Part shown: in pieces, positions 50,653 through 60,647 of the stretch | Numbering within the stretch: position 1 is the stretch's first letter | How the letters are laid out: each line of letters opens with the position of its first letter | DNA from: Escarpia spicata | Lineage: Eukaryota; Annelida; Polychaeta; Sabellida; Siboglinidae | Length of the DNA: 64,000 nucleotides | NCBI GenBank assembly: GCA_963995525.1 | Contig: OZ023213.1 | Coordinates: forward strand, 20,931,853-20,995,852 | Reading direction: 5' to 3' | Notes under the pieces: generated by a model | The model's database searches: none | Seen by the model: only the letters and a program-made list of their open reading frames with translations | What the model was told of the DNA's origin: nothing | Program-made: the position numbers and the translations under genes

Positions 50653-53600
50653 TCTAAAGAAAATTTAAAATGGGTCAGCTGGACGGTGATAGATCATTTG
50701 AACTTGAAGCCTTTGTCAAACTTTTTCTCGACTTCACCGAAGGCGGTGTCCTGCTGTCAGAACTTCGAAGGTGTTACTCACCTAACTTTTATACATTTTA
50801 ATGCCAGAAGCCTAAAATCAAACTTTCAAAACATTAAAGATTATATCTTAGAACTCAATGTAAAATTTGATATAATAGCTATATCTGAAACATGGATAGA
50901 ACCAGATTTAACTGATGATTTTAATATAAACAATTATGATGCTTACCACATCACAAGAGGAATCCGAAGAGGGGGTGGTGTTGCTGTATACACAAATAAA
51001 GAATTATCTTGCAAAATGGTGAAAAGTAAATCTTTTGTAGTAGAGAATATTCTAGAATGTATTACTGTAGAATTAACCATAGAAAAACACACAAATGTTG
51101 TGGTCAGTTGTATGTACAGGACTCCGGGGTCAAATTTTGATACCTTTTGTGAAAACATAGAACATATTTTAAGTGATACTAAATCAATTAAAACGATATT
51201 TATGTGTGGTGACTTTAACATAGATTTGCTGAAACATGAGACTCATATTCAAACTAAAAAATTTCTAGACATAATGTATAGTTTGGGTCTTTACCCATTA
51301 ATTGATAAGCCTAATAGGATCACAGATAGCTCAACTACATTAATAGACAATATATTCACCAATGAATTGCGCTACAATCTAACTTGTGGTATCATGTTCA
51401 ATGACATTAGTGACCACTTACCGATTTTTGCATTTTGCGAGTATAACATAAACAGATGCAATGTAAATGAGTTTCAGTATATCAGAAGGATAAATGAGGA
51501 TACATTGGCTTCATTTTCCAATGAACTGAGTCAGCAATCCTGGGAAAATGTTCTAAAAACAAATGATGTAAATCAAGCTTATGATTCTTTTCTACACCTA
51601 TTTATATATATATTTAACAAACATTGTCCAGTGATAAGAGTTTCCAGGAAAAACTACATTAACAAAAAACCCTGGTTCACTAAAGGTTTAAAATGTGCTT
51701 GTACGAAGAAAAATAAATTATATAAAGCATTTATTGTATTGAGATCTGCTGAAGCAGAACAAAAATACAAAGCTTACAAAAATAAATTAACATCTGTATT
51801 AAGAATTACTGAGAAAAACTATCATAGCACATTGTTAGAAAAGCAAAAAGGAAATGTTAAAGAAACCTGGAAAATATTAAATAATGTAATAAACAAACGT
51901 TACAATAAACCAACAAACCCAGAATACTTTATAAAAAACAACAAGCGAATCTCAAACAAAGAGGATATTGCTAATGGATTTAATAATTTCTTTACTAGTG
52001 TTGGACCCAACTTAGCAAAAAATATTTCCTTATCTAAAAATGATGCAACCATATATGATTACTTAGAAATGAAAGTACAACATACTATGTTTCTAAGTCC
52101 TGTTGATGATCTAGAAATTATAAGAACTGTACAAAATTATAAAAGTAAAAGATCAACTGATTACAGTGATATTAACATGAGCTTGATAAAGAAAGTAATT
52201 AATAAAATAATCAAGCCATTTAGTCACATATGTAATGTATCCTTTCAAACAGGTGTATTTCCAAGCAAGATGAAAATTGCCAAAGTTGTTCCACTATTTA
52301 AGTCGGGTGAAAAGAATGTGTTTACAAATTACAGGCCAATATCTTTATTACCACAATTCTCAAAAATTCTGGAGAAACTATATAATAACAGGATGGACTC
52401 ATTCCTAAAAAAATATGATATACTCAGTCCAAGTCAGTATGGTATTAGGTCTAACATGTCAACAACTGAGGCTCTTTTAGATTTGGTAGAAGAAATTACA
52501 AACTCACTGGAAAACAACAAGTATGCTATTGGAGTTTTCATTGACCTAAAGAAAGCCTTTGACACTGTTGATCATGATATACTGAGTAAAAAATTACACT
52601 TCTATGGTGTGCGTGGTGTAGCACATAAATGGATACAGAGTTATTTAGAAAATAGAAAGCAATTCGTCAATTTTAATAATTGTGATTCAGAAATACTACA
52701 TGTATCGTGTGGTGTTCCACAGGGTTCCATTTGGGGACCAAAGTTATTTATTATGTACATTAATGACATTTGTAAAGTATCAAAGGTGTTCAAGTTTATT
52801 TTATTTGCCGATGATACAAACATATTATATTCTGATAGGGACTTAAATGAACTTGTTCGGATGATAAATAATGGACTAGAGCAACTCCAGGTGTGGTTTT
52901 CTGTTAATCGTTTATCTCTTAATGTAACTAAAACGAATTATATGATTTTTGGAAATCGAAAGTTGACTGCTGATATTTCAGTAAAAATAAACAAAGAAAT
53001 AATCAATAGAGTAAATGCCACAAAATTGTTAGGTGTAATGATTGATGACAAGTTAAACTGGAAAAATCATATTTTTTCAGTACGATCTAAACTGTCAAAG
53101 AGTTATGCAATTCTGTACAGAGCCAGTTTCTTGATTAATAAGCATGGTATGCATATTTTGTACTATTCTATTTTCATGCCTTATGTAATGTATTGTGCAG
53201 AAGTATGGGGTAACAAATATGCTACAAATGTTCAATGTTTAGTTTTATTACAGAAAAGGGTTGTAAGATTACTTTGTGGTGCCAAGAGACTTGATCATAC
53301 AAATATACTATTTTACAATCTGCATATTCTTAAAGTACCAGACTTAGTCAAATTTAAAACTGCTGTAATAATGTTTAAGGCATTTTACCATTTGTTACCA
53401 ATGAATGTACAACAGCTATTCATAATATATGAATCAGTTTATTCAACCAGACATCAGTGTAAGTTTACACAAAACTATGCACGTACCAGTCTGAAGAGTA
53501 TGTGTATTTCTGTTAAAGGAGTAAAACTTTGGAATTCCCTGGACAGTTCACTGATCAACTGTAGAAATGTTCACCAGTTTAAAAAGCGATACACAGAAAA

Positions 53601-53990
53601 AATATTGAATAGCTATGTGTTAGAGTCGTAAACAATTCTTGCAGATTACATAACATCAACAAGACAAATTAAATGACCATTCAACTGAATGCAAACACTG
53701 CATAGTGTTGTTCAAGAAATGTTCCAGTAGTTTAGTTTTTTTACAAATCTAAACTAACATGATTATACAAGACAATGGTGTTGTTTGCACTTTGATTTTT
53801 TGTTCTTGCACTCTCGTTCTAAATATATTATGATGTTAAAAAGCTATTAAAAGGGTAAACATTATAAGTATTGCACTTCTTTTTACCCTTTTTTCAACAG
53901 ATTGTATTCAATTATATATGCACTGTATAACTAAGTGATGTAAATATGTTGTTGTTGCTGCTGTTGAAATAAATTCATTCATTCATTCAT
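50653..53990 (+). mobile_element. L2-like non-LTR retrotransposon
   Basis: Endonuclease-RT frame followed by an AT-rich 3' UTR and an (ATTC)n tail at about 53966-53990, the usual L2/CR1-like ending. The 5' boundary is uncertain (the 108-bp repeats may be part of it). No clear target duplication was identified. Confidence 0.8.
50686..53631 (+). CDS. LINE ORF2: endonuclease-reverse transcriptase, intact frame
   Basis: 981 codons without a break. The EEP domain (residues about 30-255) has FIHFNARSLKSN, IIAISETW (catalytic Glu), GGGVAVYT, FMCGDFNID (catalytic Asp) and ISDHLPIF (catalytic Asp-His). The RT (about 540-800) has VPLFKSGEK, NYRPISLLP, VFIDLKKAFDTVDH (first catalytic Asp), GVPQGS and ILFADDTNIL (catalytic Asp pair at about residues 707-708). 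The C-terminal block has NKTHLxY-type NKHGMHILYYS, VMYCAEVWGN and VKLWNSLD. The first in-frame codon given here is GTG, and no ATG begins the EEP domain, so the true start may be upstream or lost. An overlapping ATG frame at 50670 runs only 42 codons. The family copies its RNA by target-primed reverse transcription. This looks like the youngest element here. Confidence 0.9.
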   Translation: MIDHLNLKPLSNFFSTSPKAVSCCQNFEGVTHLTFIHFNARSLKSNFQNIKDYILELNVKFDIIAISETWIEPDLTDDFNINNYDAYHITRGIRRGGGVAVYTNKELSCKMVKSKSFVVENILECITVELTIEKHTNVVVSCMYRTPGSNFDTFCENIEHILSDTKSIKTIFMCGDFNIDLLKHETHIQTKKFLDIMYSLGLYPLIDKPNRITDSSTTLIDNIFTNELRYNLTCGIMFNDISDHLPIFAFCEYNINRCNVNEFQYIRRINEDTLASFSNELSQQSWENVLKTNDVNQAYDSFLHLFIYIFNKHCPVIRVSRKNYINKKPWFTKGLKCACTKKNKLYKAFIVLRSAEAEQKYKAYKNKLTSVLRITEKNYHSTLLEKQKGNVKETWKILNNVINKRYNKPTNPEYFIKNNKRISNKEDIANGFNNFFTSVGPNLAKNISLSKNDATIYDYLEMKVQHTMFLSPVDDLEIIRTVQNYKSKRSTDYSDINMSLIKKVINKIIKPFSHICNVSFQTGVFPSKMKIAKVVPLFKSGEKNVFTNYRPISLLPQFSKILEKLYNNRMDSFLKKYDILSPSQYGIRSNMSTTEALLDLVEEITNSLENNKYAIGVFIDLKKAFDTVDHDILSKKLHFYGVRGVAHKWIQSYLENRKQFVNFNNCDSEILHVSCGVPQGSIWGPKLFIMYINDICKVSKVFKFILFADDTNILYSDRDLNELVRMINNGLEQLQVWFSVNRLSLNVTKTNYMIFGNRKLTADISVKINKEIINRVNATKLLGVMIDDKLNWKNHIFSVRSKLSKSYAILYRASFLINKHGMHILYYSIFMPYVMYCAEVWGNKYATNVQCLVLLQKRVVRLLCGAKRLDHTNILFYNLHILKVPDLVKFKTAVIMFKAFYHLLPMNVQQLFIIYESVYSTRHQCKFTQNYARTSLKSMCISVKGVKLWNSLDSSLINCRNVHQFKKRYTEKILNSYVLES

Positions 53991-54098
53991 TACATTACTT
54001 ACAGGTCTTTGTCAGTAAGAATAATGGGATGATAATGTACACCAACGTTGTTTCCTGTAGAAGTCATTTTGTGGGATATATTAGCATTAGTCGTGCCA

Positions 54099-54610
54099 AT
54101 TCAAAAATTAGTGCTATATAATAGTAGTTTGTCAAAATGTAAACAAACTCAAAGACAGTTGCAGATTAGCGTTAGCCTGTTCTGAAATATTTTAATGACA
54201 TACCCCGGTAATGATCTATTTCACATAAATATATAGGGAGCTAATGGAGAGGCCCATCATAATCCATAGCACTACAAAATGAAGTATCTGAAAGTCACAC
54301 TTCATATAGTGAGTGACACATCTCTTGCTGTCTTTCTGGACTGTCGCAGTGTCCAATAGTTTCCTATCACAACCCTCGTGTACAATATATACCAAAGCTA
54401 TATATTTCCAACACCACACCATATGTATTATCTTTGGATAGGTAATTGAATAATCTTTCAGATGAACGCAACTAGTAGCAGCAGAAAATGAAACATACAA
54501 AAGTTACACCGCAAACAATGACATCCATTCTCAAAATGTGATTCATTCAAAAATTAGTGCTATATAATAGTAGTTTGTGAAAATGTAAACAAACTCAAAG
54601 ACAGTTGCAG
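54099..54610. repeat. Two 66-bp direct repeats, 446 bp apart
   Basis: 54099-54164 and 54545-54610, from ATTCAAAAATTAGTGCTATA to CAAAGACAGTTGCAG, differ at one base. The spacer of about 380 bp has no frame. They could be ends of a very short LTR-like element or a local duplication. Confidence 0.8.
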
Positions 54611-55673
54611 CTTACTGTCCACCAAGCTGTAGCAGAGCAGTTTTATAATAATAATCCACAAGTTAAGTGGCAGTGATCTTCCTTTTATCACTCGTGATGT
54701 TTATTATGAGCAGGACGGACAAATGGTTATCATACGTAGACAGGTACAGAAAGAAACTGACGTTTTCTATAAAAAGAACACGTTTGACTATCAATGACAT
54801 GTATTTCCTATTGTTGCCCTTTCTGCCGGGCAGAAACAGTTTATGCCCGTCATAAATCAAACAACCCTGTAGGTAATCAAATGTTTTTTTGGTGAATTAT
54901 AGTTACAGATCATTAAGGGTTATGAAGGAAGTAATATGTTTACAGGTTTACTGTTCACTTATTGCACCACATCTTGCATTTAGAGGAATAATTATAATAG
55001 AAAATAAAATGTTGTGGCACATATTTTTTAATACATGCATCGATGAGAAACCGGGAATTACTTTTCTGTGGCCTAAGAATAACTAATTTCAATTAACTTT
55101 CTGCTTATATAAAACAACTGCATAAAATATATATTCATACAAGACACAAAGTCCGCATGTGACAGATGTTTTGGGAAGGGGAATAGTGTTCTGTTTCTGG
55201 TACAGCAGTATGTTATGCTGATTGACAGAAAATAAAAAGTCATGTAAAGCTAAATATTGTGTTTTGTTCTACAAATGCTTGCCCAAGCCAATATTATAAT
55301 GCATAAATATACATACACTGTGTACATAATATACTTTATGTAAGTAGTATGATATTAAACTACAAGCTACTGCTACTATGTCTTGTTGACTATTTAATTT
55401 AGTCGCATGTCACAAGTGCCTTTTTGAGAACCTGGGCAGAACACTGTGAAACACACAATAGGTTTATTGTGACACATGCACATGTATTTAGTGTAGTATA
55501 TTCTATCAGTCATACAACAAATAATGATACAACAATTATATCGTGGATTATGAATAAGTTTCATATTGTAGGTTGGTGGTGAAGCTGCCTCTCTCACGTC
55601 AGCCTAAGGCGAGACAGCTGAAGAAAACGATAGGTGAAGCACTATTATTTTGTCGAAATATGATATTAGCCCC
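54611..55673. other. AT-rich region without genes
   Basis: Nothing supportable. Confidence 0.3.
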
Positions 55674-56350
55674 ATGTCTACTCCGGCAACTTCACTGAAC
55701 TCGAGTATAAGCTCAGTATCATCTGCTGATTATTCGCTGTTGCATATCAACTCGGCTGATTCCAATGCACCTACGCATATACCAAATATACGTTACACAG
55801 TTCGCCCCAGCCAAGAACTAGTTTCTGAGATGTTTTCACCTACAACGGCAGCATTGGAGCTGCCCAAGCAACTTGACATCTCACCAAGGCCACACAGAGT
55901 AGATGCTCTACTCCCCTTTACAACGACAATGTCGTGTATAAGTCCACAAGCTAGGACATCATTCAAGAAAGCATTGTTTGATCCAGTCAGGAATCCCAAC
56001 GTTAAACAGAAAATGCTAAGTACAAGGTTTAGAAAGACCCTCAATAAGAAAAAGTCCCTTTCGAGGGACTACATCTTTTACTAGAAGAAAGGAAGAAACA
56101 TGAGGGAGACAATAGCCAAGTCACAGAAGATGTTGGTAAGCTGACTTTCTGAGGAGATCAGAAAACAGCAATGAGTTACTTTGAAAGAAGGACCCAGTCA
56201 GGGGAAGAGGTGCCTTCTCATTGACAGATACTATGCAAAATATCTACAAGAAGTTCTGCCTTGAATACAGCGGTTTTAAGATGTCGTTTACTGCATTCTG
56301 CAGGGGGAGACCGTCAAATGTCAGGCTGGTTCAATACATGCAGACATGTG
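55674..56350 (+). pseudogene. Unclassified transposon-type ORF, decayed
   Basis: An ATG at 55674 starts a Ser/Thr-rich N-terminal part (MSTPATSLNSSISSVSSADY) that leads to a basic block, RTSFKKALFDPVRNPNVKQK...TRFRKTLNKKKSLSR, and a stop at 56084. After a frame break a second block (about 56222-56335) reads DTMQNIYKKFCLEYSGFKMSF, then TAFCRGRPSNVR. This resembles the 'LYxKFxxExPxxxxSYSxFCRxRP' stretch of widespread marine-invertebrate transposon proteins. The superfamily is not certain. Confidence 0.4.
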
Positions 56351-56364
56351 TGTCTATGCCAGTG

Positions 56365-57459
56365 TCACGCCAACATGTCCATGAAGGCGACCGCCTCCAA
56401 GGTACTGCCAAAGTCCTCATCAGAATTAAAGGAGGCATAGGTGTCATGTTTGGTTTCCAGCTGGTTGCATTTTGCTGTTACATTAAGAGTGCACTTAATG
56501 TATTGTTCAAACTCACTAGGTGACATGCATGGATCCAACCTCGATACGAACATGGTCAGGAATCGACCGGGTCTTGCTTTCAATGTAGAGTCATTTCTGG
56601 TGCCAATCACAGTACTGTGTTTATTCCGAGCTGAACGTTTCTTCTTCTCCACCACCGTGAAGCTTTCATTCTGTTTGCTGACAGCTGTCGACGATGCGAC
56701 AAGAAAGGAACCACTGGTCTTGCTCTCTTCAGCACCACATGGAGAATCAACAGTTACACCATTCATCGATGTGGTTACTGTCGCCCCTGCAGATGGCGCC
56801 TTAGGTGATAGGTCCTTCTTCCTTCTGTGTGGGAGAGCCGGTTTCACGGCTTCATCAGTCGGCACTGGAGGCAAATCTACCACCAACGGCACTGGCTTTG
56901 TCACACTGGTGCTGCGGTTGGCCCATACAGACTGTGAGATGTTGCTTTGCTTACAAAGCTTGATCTCCTCTCTCATTGAGGACATTTCGGCACGCATTCC
57001 CTGAAACTCGTGTATCAGGAATGCAAAGTCAATGTTACACACATCTAGTGGAGGCAGGCGGGACAATTCACAAGCCACAAACTTAGGTAGCATGCTGGAC
57101 TGCGGGATACATTTATGTAGTATGTGAAGGATGTCTTCCATGTTTGCTTTGTCTTTGCTGGGCCCTTGACGCTTGATCATCCTTACCCCAGTTTCACTGA
57201 TTGCAGAGCAGCTAAAGATCTTCATCTTCGCAGCTTCAATTTCCCTTGACCCATAAAAGTCTGTACATAACTTTACTAGAGTGTCATGTACGAGCAAGTC
57301 CATTTTGTTAAATACATAGCACAACAGCTCATTGCACACTACCGGCGTATGCGTCTCATGGTCAGGGCAACTGGCATCATCGGTGAGATCGCCGGCATCT
57401 CTTGTGTTGGCGGCAACATCCTGGACTTGGCCAACGTTACCAGCCTCTTTCCTGCCCAT
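56365..57459 (-). pseudogene. LINE ORF1-type protein, C-terminally broken
   Basis: A minus-strand ATG at 57457-57459 gives about 364 codons. The N-terminal block is CNELLCYVFNKMDLLVHDTL, then KLCTDFYGSREIEAAKMKIF. Mid-part IDFAFLIHEFQGMRAEMSSM, then REEIKL (short coiled coil), is followed by a Pro/Ser/Lys-rich linker. The C-terminal RRM-like start is FLTMFVSRLDPCMSPSEFEQYI. This is the layout of ORF1 proteins of CR1/L2-like LINEs in molluscs and other invertebrates. The frame departs from family text after HDTYASF, so the end is frameshifted or deleted. No ORF2 follows. Confidence 0.6.
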
Positions 57460-57696
57460 GCCGCTGGTGAGCGATAATGGGTGAAGTGGCAAATTGATCT
57501 CAGTAGCACACTCAATTTGACAACTTTCGTATGTTAAAGTTTCTTGCTAGTCACCGACATCTTACTATCAATCGTGCCGACATCTTTCTTGATTACACTG
57601 CCTAAAAGTTAATAACCATAAGTCTCAAGAGCGCCGACACAAAAGAACTACCCTCAACCTCTTGACGTCCAACCTATCTCAACCGTAGACAAGGTA

Positions 57697-57815
57697 CAAT
57701 CGTTGTACCCATCGATCTAAGCGCCGCATTTGATACGGTAGATCACACAATACTACTGGATCGCCAACAACGACACTATGGCATCACCGGAGTGGTTCTC
57801 CATTCGGCTCAGCTG
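57697..57815 (+). pseudogene. LINE RT palm scrap
   Basis: GTIVVPIDLSAAFDTVDHTILL followed by HYGIT is RT motif A with its catalytic Asp in the 'DLSAAFDTVDH' form. Only about 35-40 codons remain before the hAT fragment begins. Confidence 0.7.
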
Positions 57816-57827
57816 GTCCCTCACCAT

Positions 57828-57962
57828 CTCAGCATTCCAGCCTCATCAGCCCCAGTTGAAAGGGTATTCTGCACAGCCGAGAAAGTATTCTGCCCTGAAC
57901 GGTGCAGCCTGAAAGACTCAACCTGTGAACAACTCATGTTCATTCGGTGCAATGGCAAATAG
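57828..57962 (+). pseudogene. hAT transposase C-terminal fragment
   Basis: LSIPASSAPVERVFCTAEKV, then CPERCSLKDSTCEQLMFIRC and a TAG at 57960-57962. This is the hAT dimerisation motif (IPATSAPxERxFS...L). The rest of the transposase is absent. Confidence 0.8.
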
Positions 57963-58157
57963 ATGATAAGATCATTCGATGCCACTGAAATGAATGCCAA
58001 TGAAGTGAATTTCATTGTTGATGAAACAGAGGTTTTATTAGTTTGCCTCATAAAAAAATTATCAACTGCCATTGCATATTCACTTGTGCTGAGTTATATA
58101 AATTAGATTAATTAATAATTTAAAGTACATTATTATTTAATATTTATATATTTTTTA

Positions 58158-58285
58158 ATGTACTCGTACTTTTACTTGTACTCGTGGGAATGCACTCGTA
58201 CGTGTACTCTGCTTTTAGCAATGTACTCGTACTTATCCATCATCAAAGTACTCGTACTTGTACTCATGAAAATGTACTCGGCACC
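58158..58285. repeat. TACTCGTACTT-type short repeats
   Basis: TACTCGTACTTGTACTC-related units recur about eight times some 200 bp after the hAT stop. They probably belong to the subterminal region of that element. Confidence 0.6.
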
Positions 58286-58380
58286 AGGTCTGGTGGGGAC
58301 AAGGCCTAGGGTTAGGGCAATAAAATATCACCACAACCAAGAACCAGTGGTCAAGTGGAAACCACACTTCAACTGAGTAT

Positions 58381-59215
58381 CAGTAGTCAAGTGGAAACCA
58401 CACCTCAACAAGATGAAACAATCATGATTACTGACGTCTGTCAATTATGATTACTATACATATACAAGCAGTGACTTGTTATGTTATATCTTCCCCTCTA
58501 TATTCAAGAGCAAACCACGTTACTAACAAGGCGAAATCCTGGCGGAGAATCTGGACACAGCGTAATCTGGGCCCACTACACCGGATCCCCTTGTGGATTG
58601 TCAACTAGAACTTTAACCTCGCAAACATGTTGTGCGACTTTGTTTCACAAATACTAACTTAATTAGTTACATTTCACGTGGAGTTTCTAAACAGGTTGAC
58701 GTATATTGTATTACTTACTTCACAGGCATACATATTTCCAATGTTAATAAACACTATTTCAGATATCCAGAGTTATTTGGGACCAATTCGTCGCAAGAAT
58801 AATGACACCGAATTTACTCAACAAACGGTGGCGCCACCTCACGGTGTCTGTATTATTGCGTCAACGGCAAAGCCACTAGAATACTGACCTCACGCGGACA
58901 GTTTGTAAAGATCTATATATATATAGAAATCGAGTGTAAACATGTTTTTTTGACGGATTAATGACAAAAGGCGTGTCCAGAAAAAAGGGCCATGAGTGAT
59001 CAGTCCCCATCGTCATCAGCTGAGAGCTACACCCAACAGCGTGTTCACGTGTGGTTGTGATTTCAGTAGACTATGCAGTAATTATTTTAGTTATTGCATC
59101 AACTATGCCAGCAAACCACGAAAGCCTTCAAGTGTATTACAAAGGCAGTCTACAGCGATCTGAAACAACTAGGCATTTCTTGCACAATACCGACCCACAG
59201 AGGGACCACTGACGG
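58381..59215. other. No gene recognised
   Basis: A short direct repeat (GTCAAGTGGAAACCACAC at about 58351 and 58388) is the only structure seen. Confidence 0.35.
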
Positions 59216-59229
59216 TCGAACACAATGCC

Positions 59230-59690
59230 AAGTAACTAAGACAATTCCTGTGAAAGTAACTGCAGTCAGAACCGATGTGGTGCCACCTGGATACGCTATG
59301 AAATACATACCGCGAGCCAACGCCAAAGACGCAGGCGTCGCCATTATCTTCCGTGAGTCCATCTCTGTAACTGTAATGAAGCACAACAACTACACTTCCA
59401 TGTAGTAGATCAACTGCTTAGTAATAGTTGGCCTCGAACTGTTGCGATTTGTAACAGTGTATAGACCTCCACCAAAACCGAAATCACCAAATGTTCCGGT
59501 ATTTCTGAGGGAGTTTGCCGATCTCCTCGATGACCTCACATTTACATCCGGTCAGCTGCTACTCGTTCTATCTGGGAAATCGCCAAGAATGAGAAACGAC
59601 ACGGCACAGCAACAATTAACAAAAACTACCCCAACGGCACCGCAAAAAATATCCTACACTCCCCACCCATTATCTACGTTTCTATTAGCG
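59230..59690 (+). pseudogene. LINE endonuclease (EEP) fragment
   Basis: Text such as VPPGYAMKYIPRANAKDAGVAI and FRESIS, then in the same frame after TAG stops (about 59403-59408) LLRFVTVYRPPPKPKSPNVP, VFLREFADLLDDL and GQLLLVLSG. This corresponds to the 'R..GGVAii', 'vYRPP' and 'LvGDFN' regions of CR1-type endonucleases. The DFN box is damaged. This is the last LINE remnant before the Maverick-type element. Confidence 0.65.
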
Positions 59691-59823
59691 AAGTTGCGGT
59701 TAAGCAAAGTATGAAAATGATCGATGTCGTTCTTCGAGTATACATAAGTAGTATGGAGGTGCATTGGGGGCTCGCCCCGCCCCCTTTTAGGCCTAGCTCT
59801 ATGCATAAAAAATGTCCTTATCT

Positions 59824-59901
59824 TTTTCGGGAACATACTTATAAAAAAGATCAAAGGGTTTGGGTGACACTAAACGTTTTCGGGAACATACTTATAAAAA
59901 A
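59824..59901. repeat. Two 25-bp direct repeats near element end
   Basis: TTTTCGGGAACATACTTATA plus AAAAA is identical at 59824-59848 and 59877-59901, period 53 bp. Confidence 0.9.
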
Positions 59902-59956
59902 CGTAATTGATGACCTGTCACTTTTGATTGGTTACCCTTCCCTTGAGGTGTCACCA

Positions 59957-60090
59957 CCTAGCGGTTATCCCAGTGACTAATTTCCCTAGCGATCAACGTA
60001 GGACCTACCGTTGTGCTTACTTAAGCAATGATATAGCGTCCCTAGCGACCAACTTACCCCTAGCGATCAACGATAGCGTCCCTAGCGACC
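59957..60090. repeat. CCTAGCG iterons
   Basis: CCTAGCG occurs at 59957, 59985, 60041, 60059 and 60081. Four of these extend as CCTAGCGAYC and three continue as CAAC. AGCGTCCCTAGCGACC is repeated with a 40-bp period (60035 and 60075). Located between the 25-bp repeats and the tRNA-like gene. Confidence 0.85.
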
Positions 60091-60156
60091 GTTGTAAGAA
60101 ATAATGCGTATAGTTCCCTGTATATAACCGCGATAAATCCACTCATAAACGCCGGC

Positions 60157-60228
60157 GCCGGATTAGCTCTCCTGGGAGAGCGTTCGACTAGGGATCGAAA
60201 GATTCCGGGTCCGAATCCGTACGTCGGC
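60157..60228 (+). tRNA. tRNA-like gene (tRNA-Phe-like body, AGG anticodon position)
   Basis: 72 nt with a perfect 4-bp D stem (GCTC/GAGC), a 5-bp anticodon stem (TTCGA/TCGAA) and a 7-nt loop CTAGGGA. The anticodon position reads AGG. A B-box-like T loop is present (GGGTCCGAATCC). Body and length closely follow metazoan tRNA-Phe. The acceptor (GCCGGAT with CGTCGGC) pairs at only five positions, although GCCGGCG at 60151-60157 would pair fully (one G-U). The T stem is poorly paired. It may be a functional variant, a decayed copy, or a tRNA-like structure used by the element. Confidence 0.6.
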
Positions 60229-60231
60229 CCC

Positions 60232-60237
60232 TTTTTT
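60232..60237 (+). terminator. T6 Pol III-type terminator
   Basis: TTTTTT begins 4 nt after the tRNA-like 3' end, where a Pol III terminator is expected. Confidence 0.65.
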
Positions 60238-60281
60238 AGATGCTACCTCTCCATCTAGCGGCGGCGGCGGCGGCGTCGGTT

Positions 60282-60289
60282 CTATATAA
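60282..60289 (+). promoter_or_regulatory. TATA-like box
   Basis: CTATATAAG about 33-40 bp before the ATG at 60322. A plausible Pol II promoter for the NADAR remnant. Confidence 0.4.
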
Positions 60290-60321
60290 GCGATGCCGGT
60301 AGCGGGGTGTCGGTAGTAGTC

Positions 60322-60619
60322 ATGTCGGATCCTATAAAGTTTGGCGGTTCGCGCTCGACTCAGTTACGTAATTCGTAAAAAGAGAACGGGAAGCGAATGG
60401 AACGTCGTTAGAGTCTCGTGTATGAAGGGGTTGTTGCTGAGTAAGTTTGGCGGGTCGACTAAGTTGAAGGCCGAGCTGTTGGCCACCGGGAATGCCGAAT
60501 TGGTGGAATAGGTACCGAGCCGGGAGGGCTTCTGGGGTTTCGGGATCGGGGACGTCGCGGGGGAGAACAAGCTCGGTAAACTGTTGATGGAAGTGCGCGA
60601 CGCATATAAAGACGCGTAA
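60322..60619 (+). pseudogene. NADAR (YbiA-like) family gene, decayed
   Basis: From 60422 the frame reads MKGLLLSKFGGSTKLKAELL, then ATGNAELVE, a TAG (60509-60511), then GFWGFGIGDVAGENKLGKLL and MEVRDAYKDA before TAA (60617-60619). Upstream the same frame gives SEWNVVRVSC. This is the C-terminal half of the NADAR fold: 'W..vR...M...L..KF..n..Lk..LLaTg...LvEas...fWGiG....G.N.LGklLMevR'. NADAR/YbiA proteins hydrolyse N-glycosidic bonds, including riboflavin intermediates and ADP-ribosylated guanine in DNA (family knowledge). An ATG at 60322 opens another frame (MSDPIKFGG...) that stops after 18 codons, so the N-terminal half is missing or shifted. The stop falls in the VEA(S)P active-site segment. 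The gene lies 28 bp before the ATPase ATG. Confidence 0.75.
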
Positions 60620-60647
60620 AAAGTGTTAGCCAGTATCAGTCGTGAAA

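Noticed and set aside
56441..57004. 187-codon plus-strand frame
   Set aside because: Antisense of the LINE ORF1-type gene at 56365-57459, whose sense text matches a known layout.
59711..59980. 89-codon frame across the Maverick left end
   Set aside because: Runs through the 25-bp repeats and has no family resemblance.
60364..60570. 68-codon minus-strand frame at the NADAR locus
   Set aside because: Shadow. The plus-strand text matches the NADAR family in detail.
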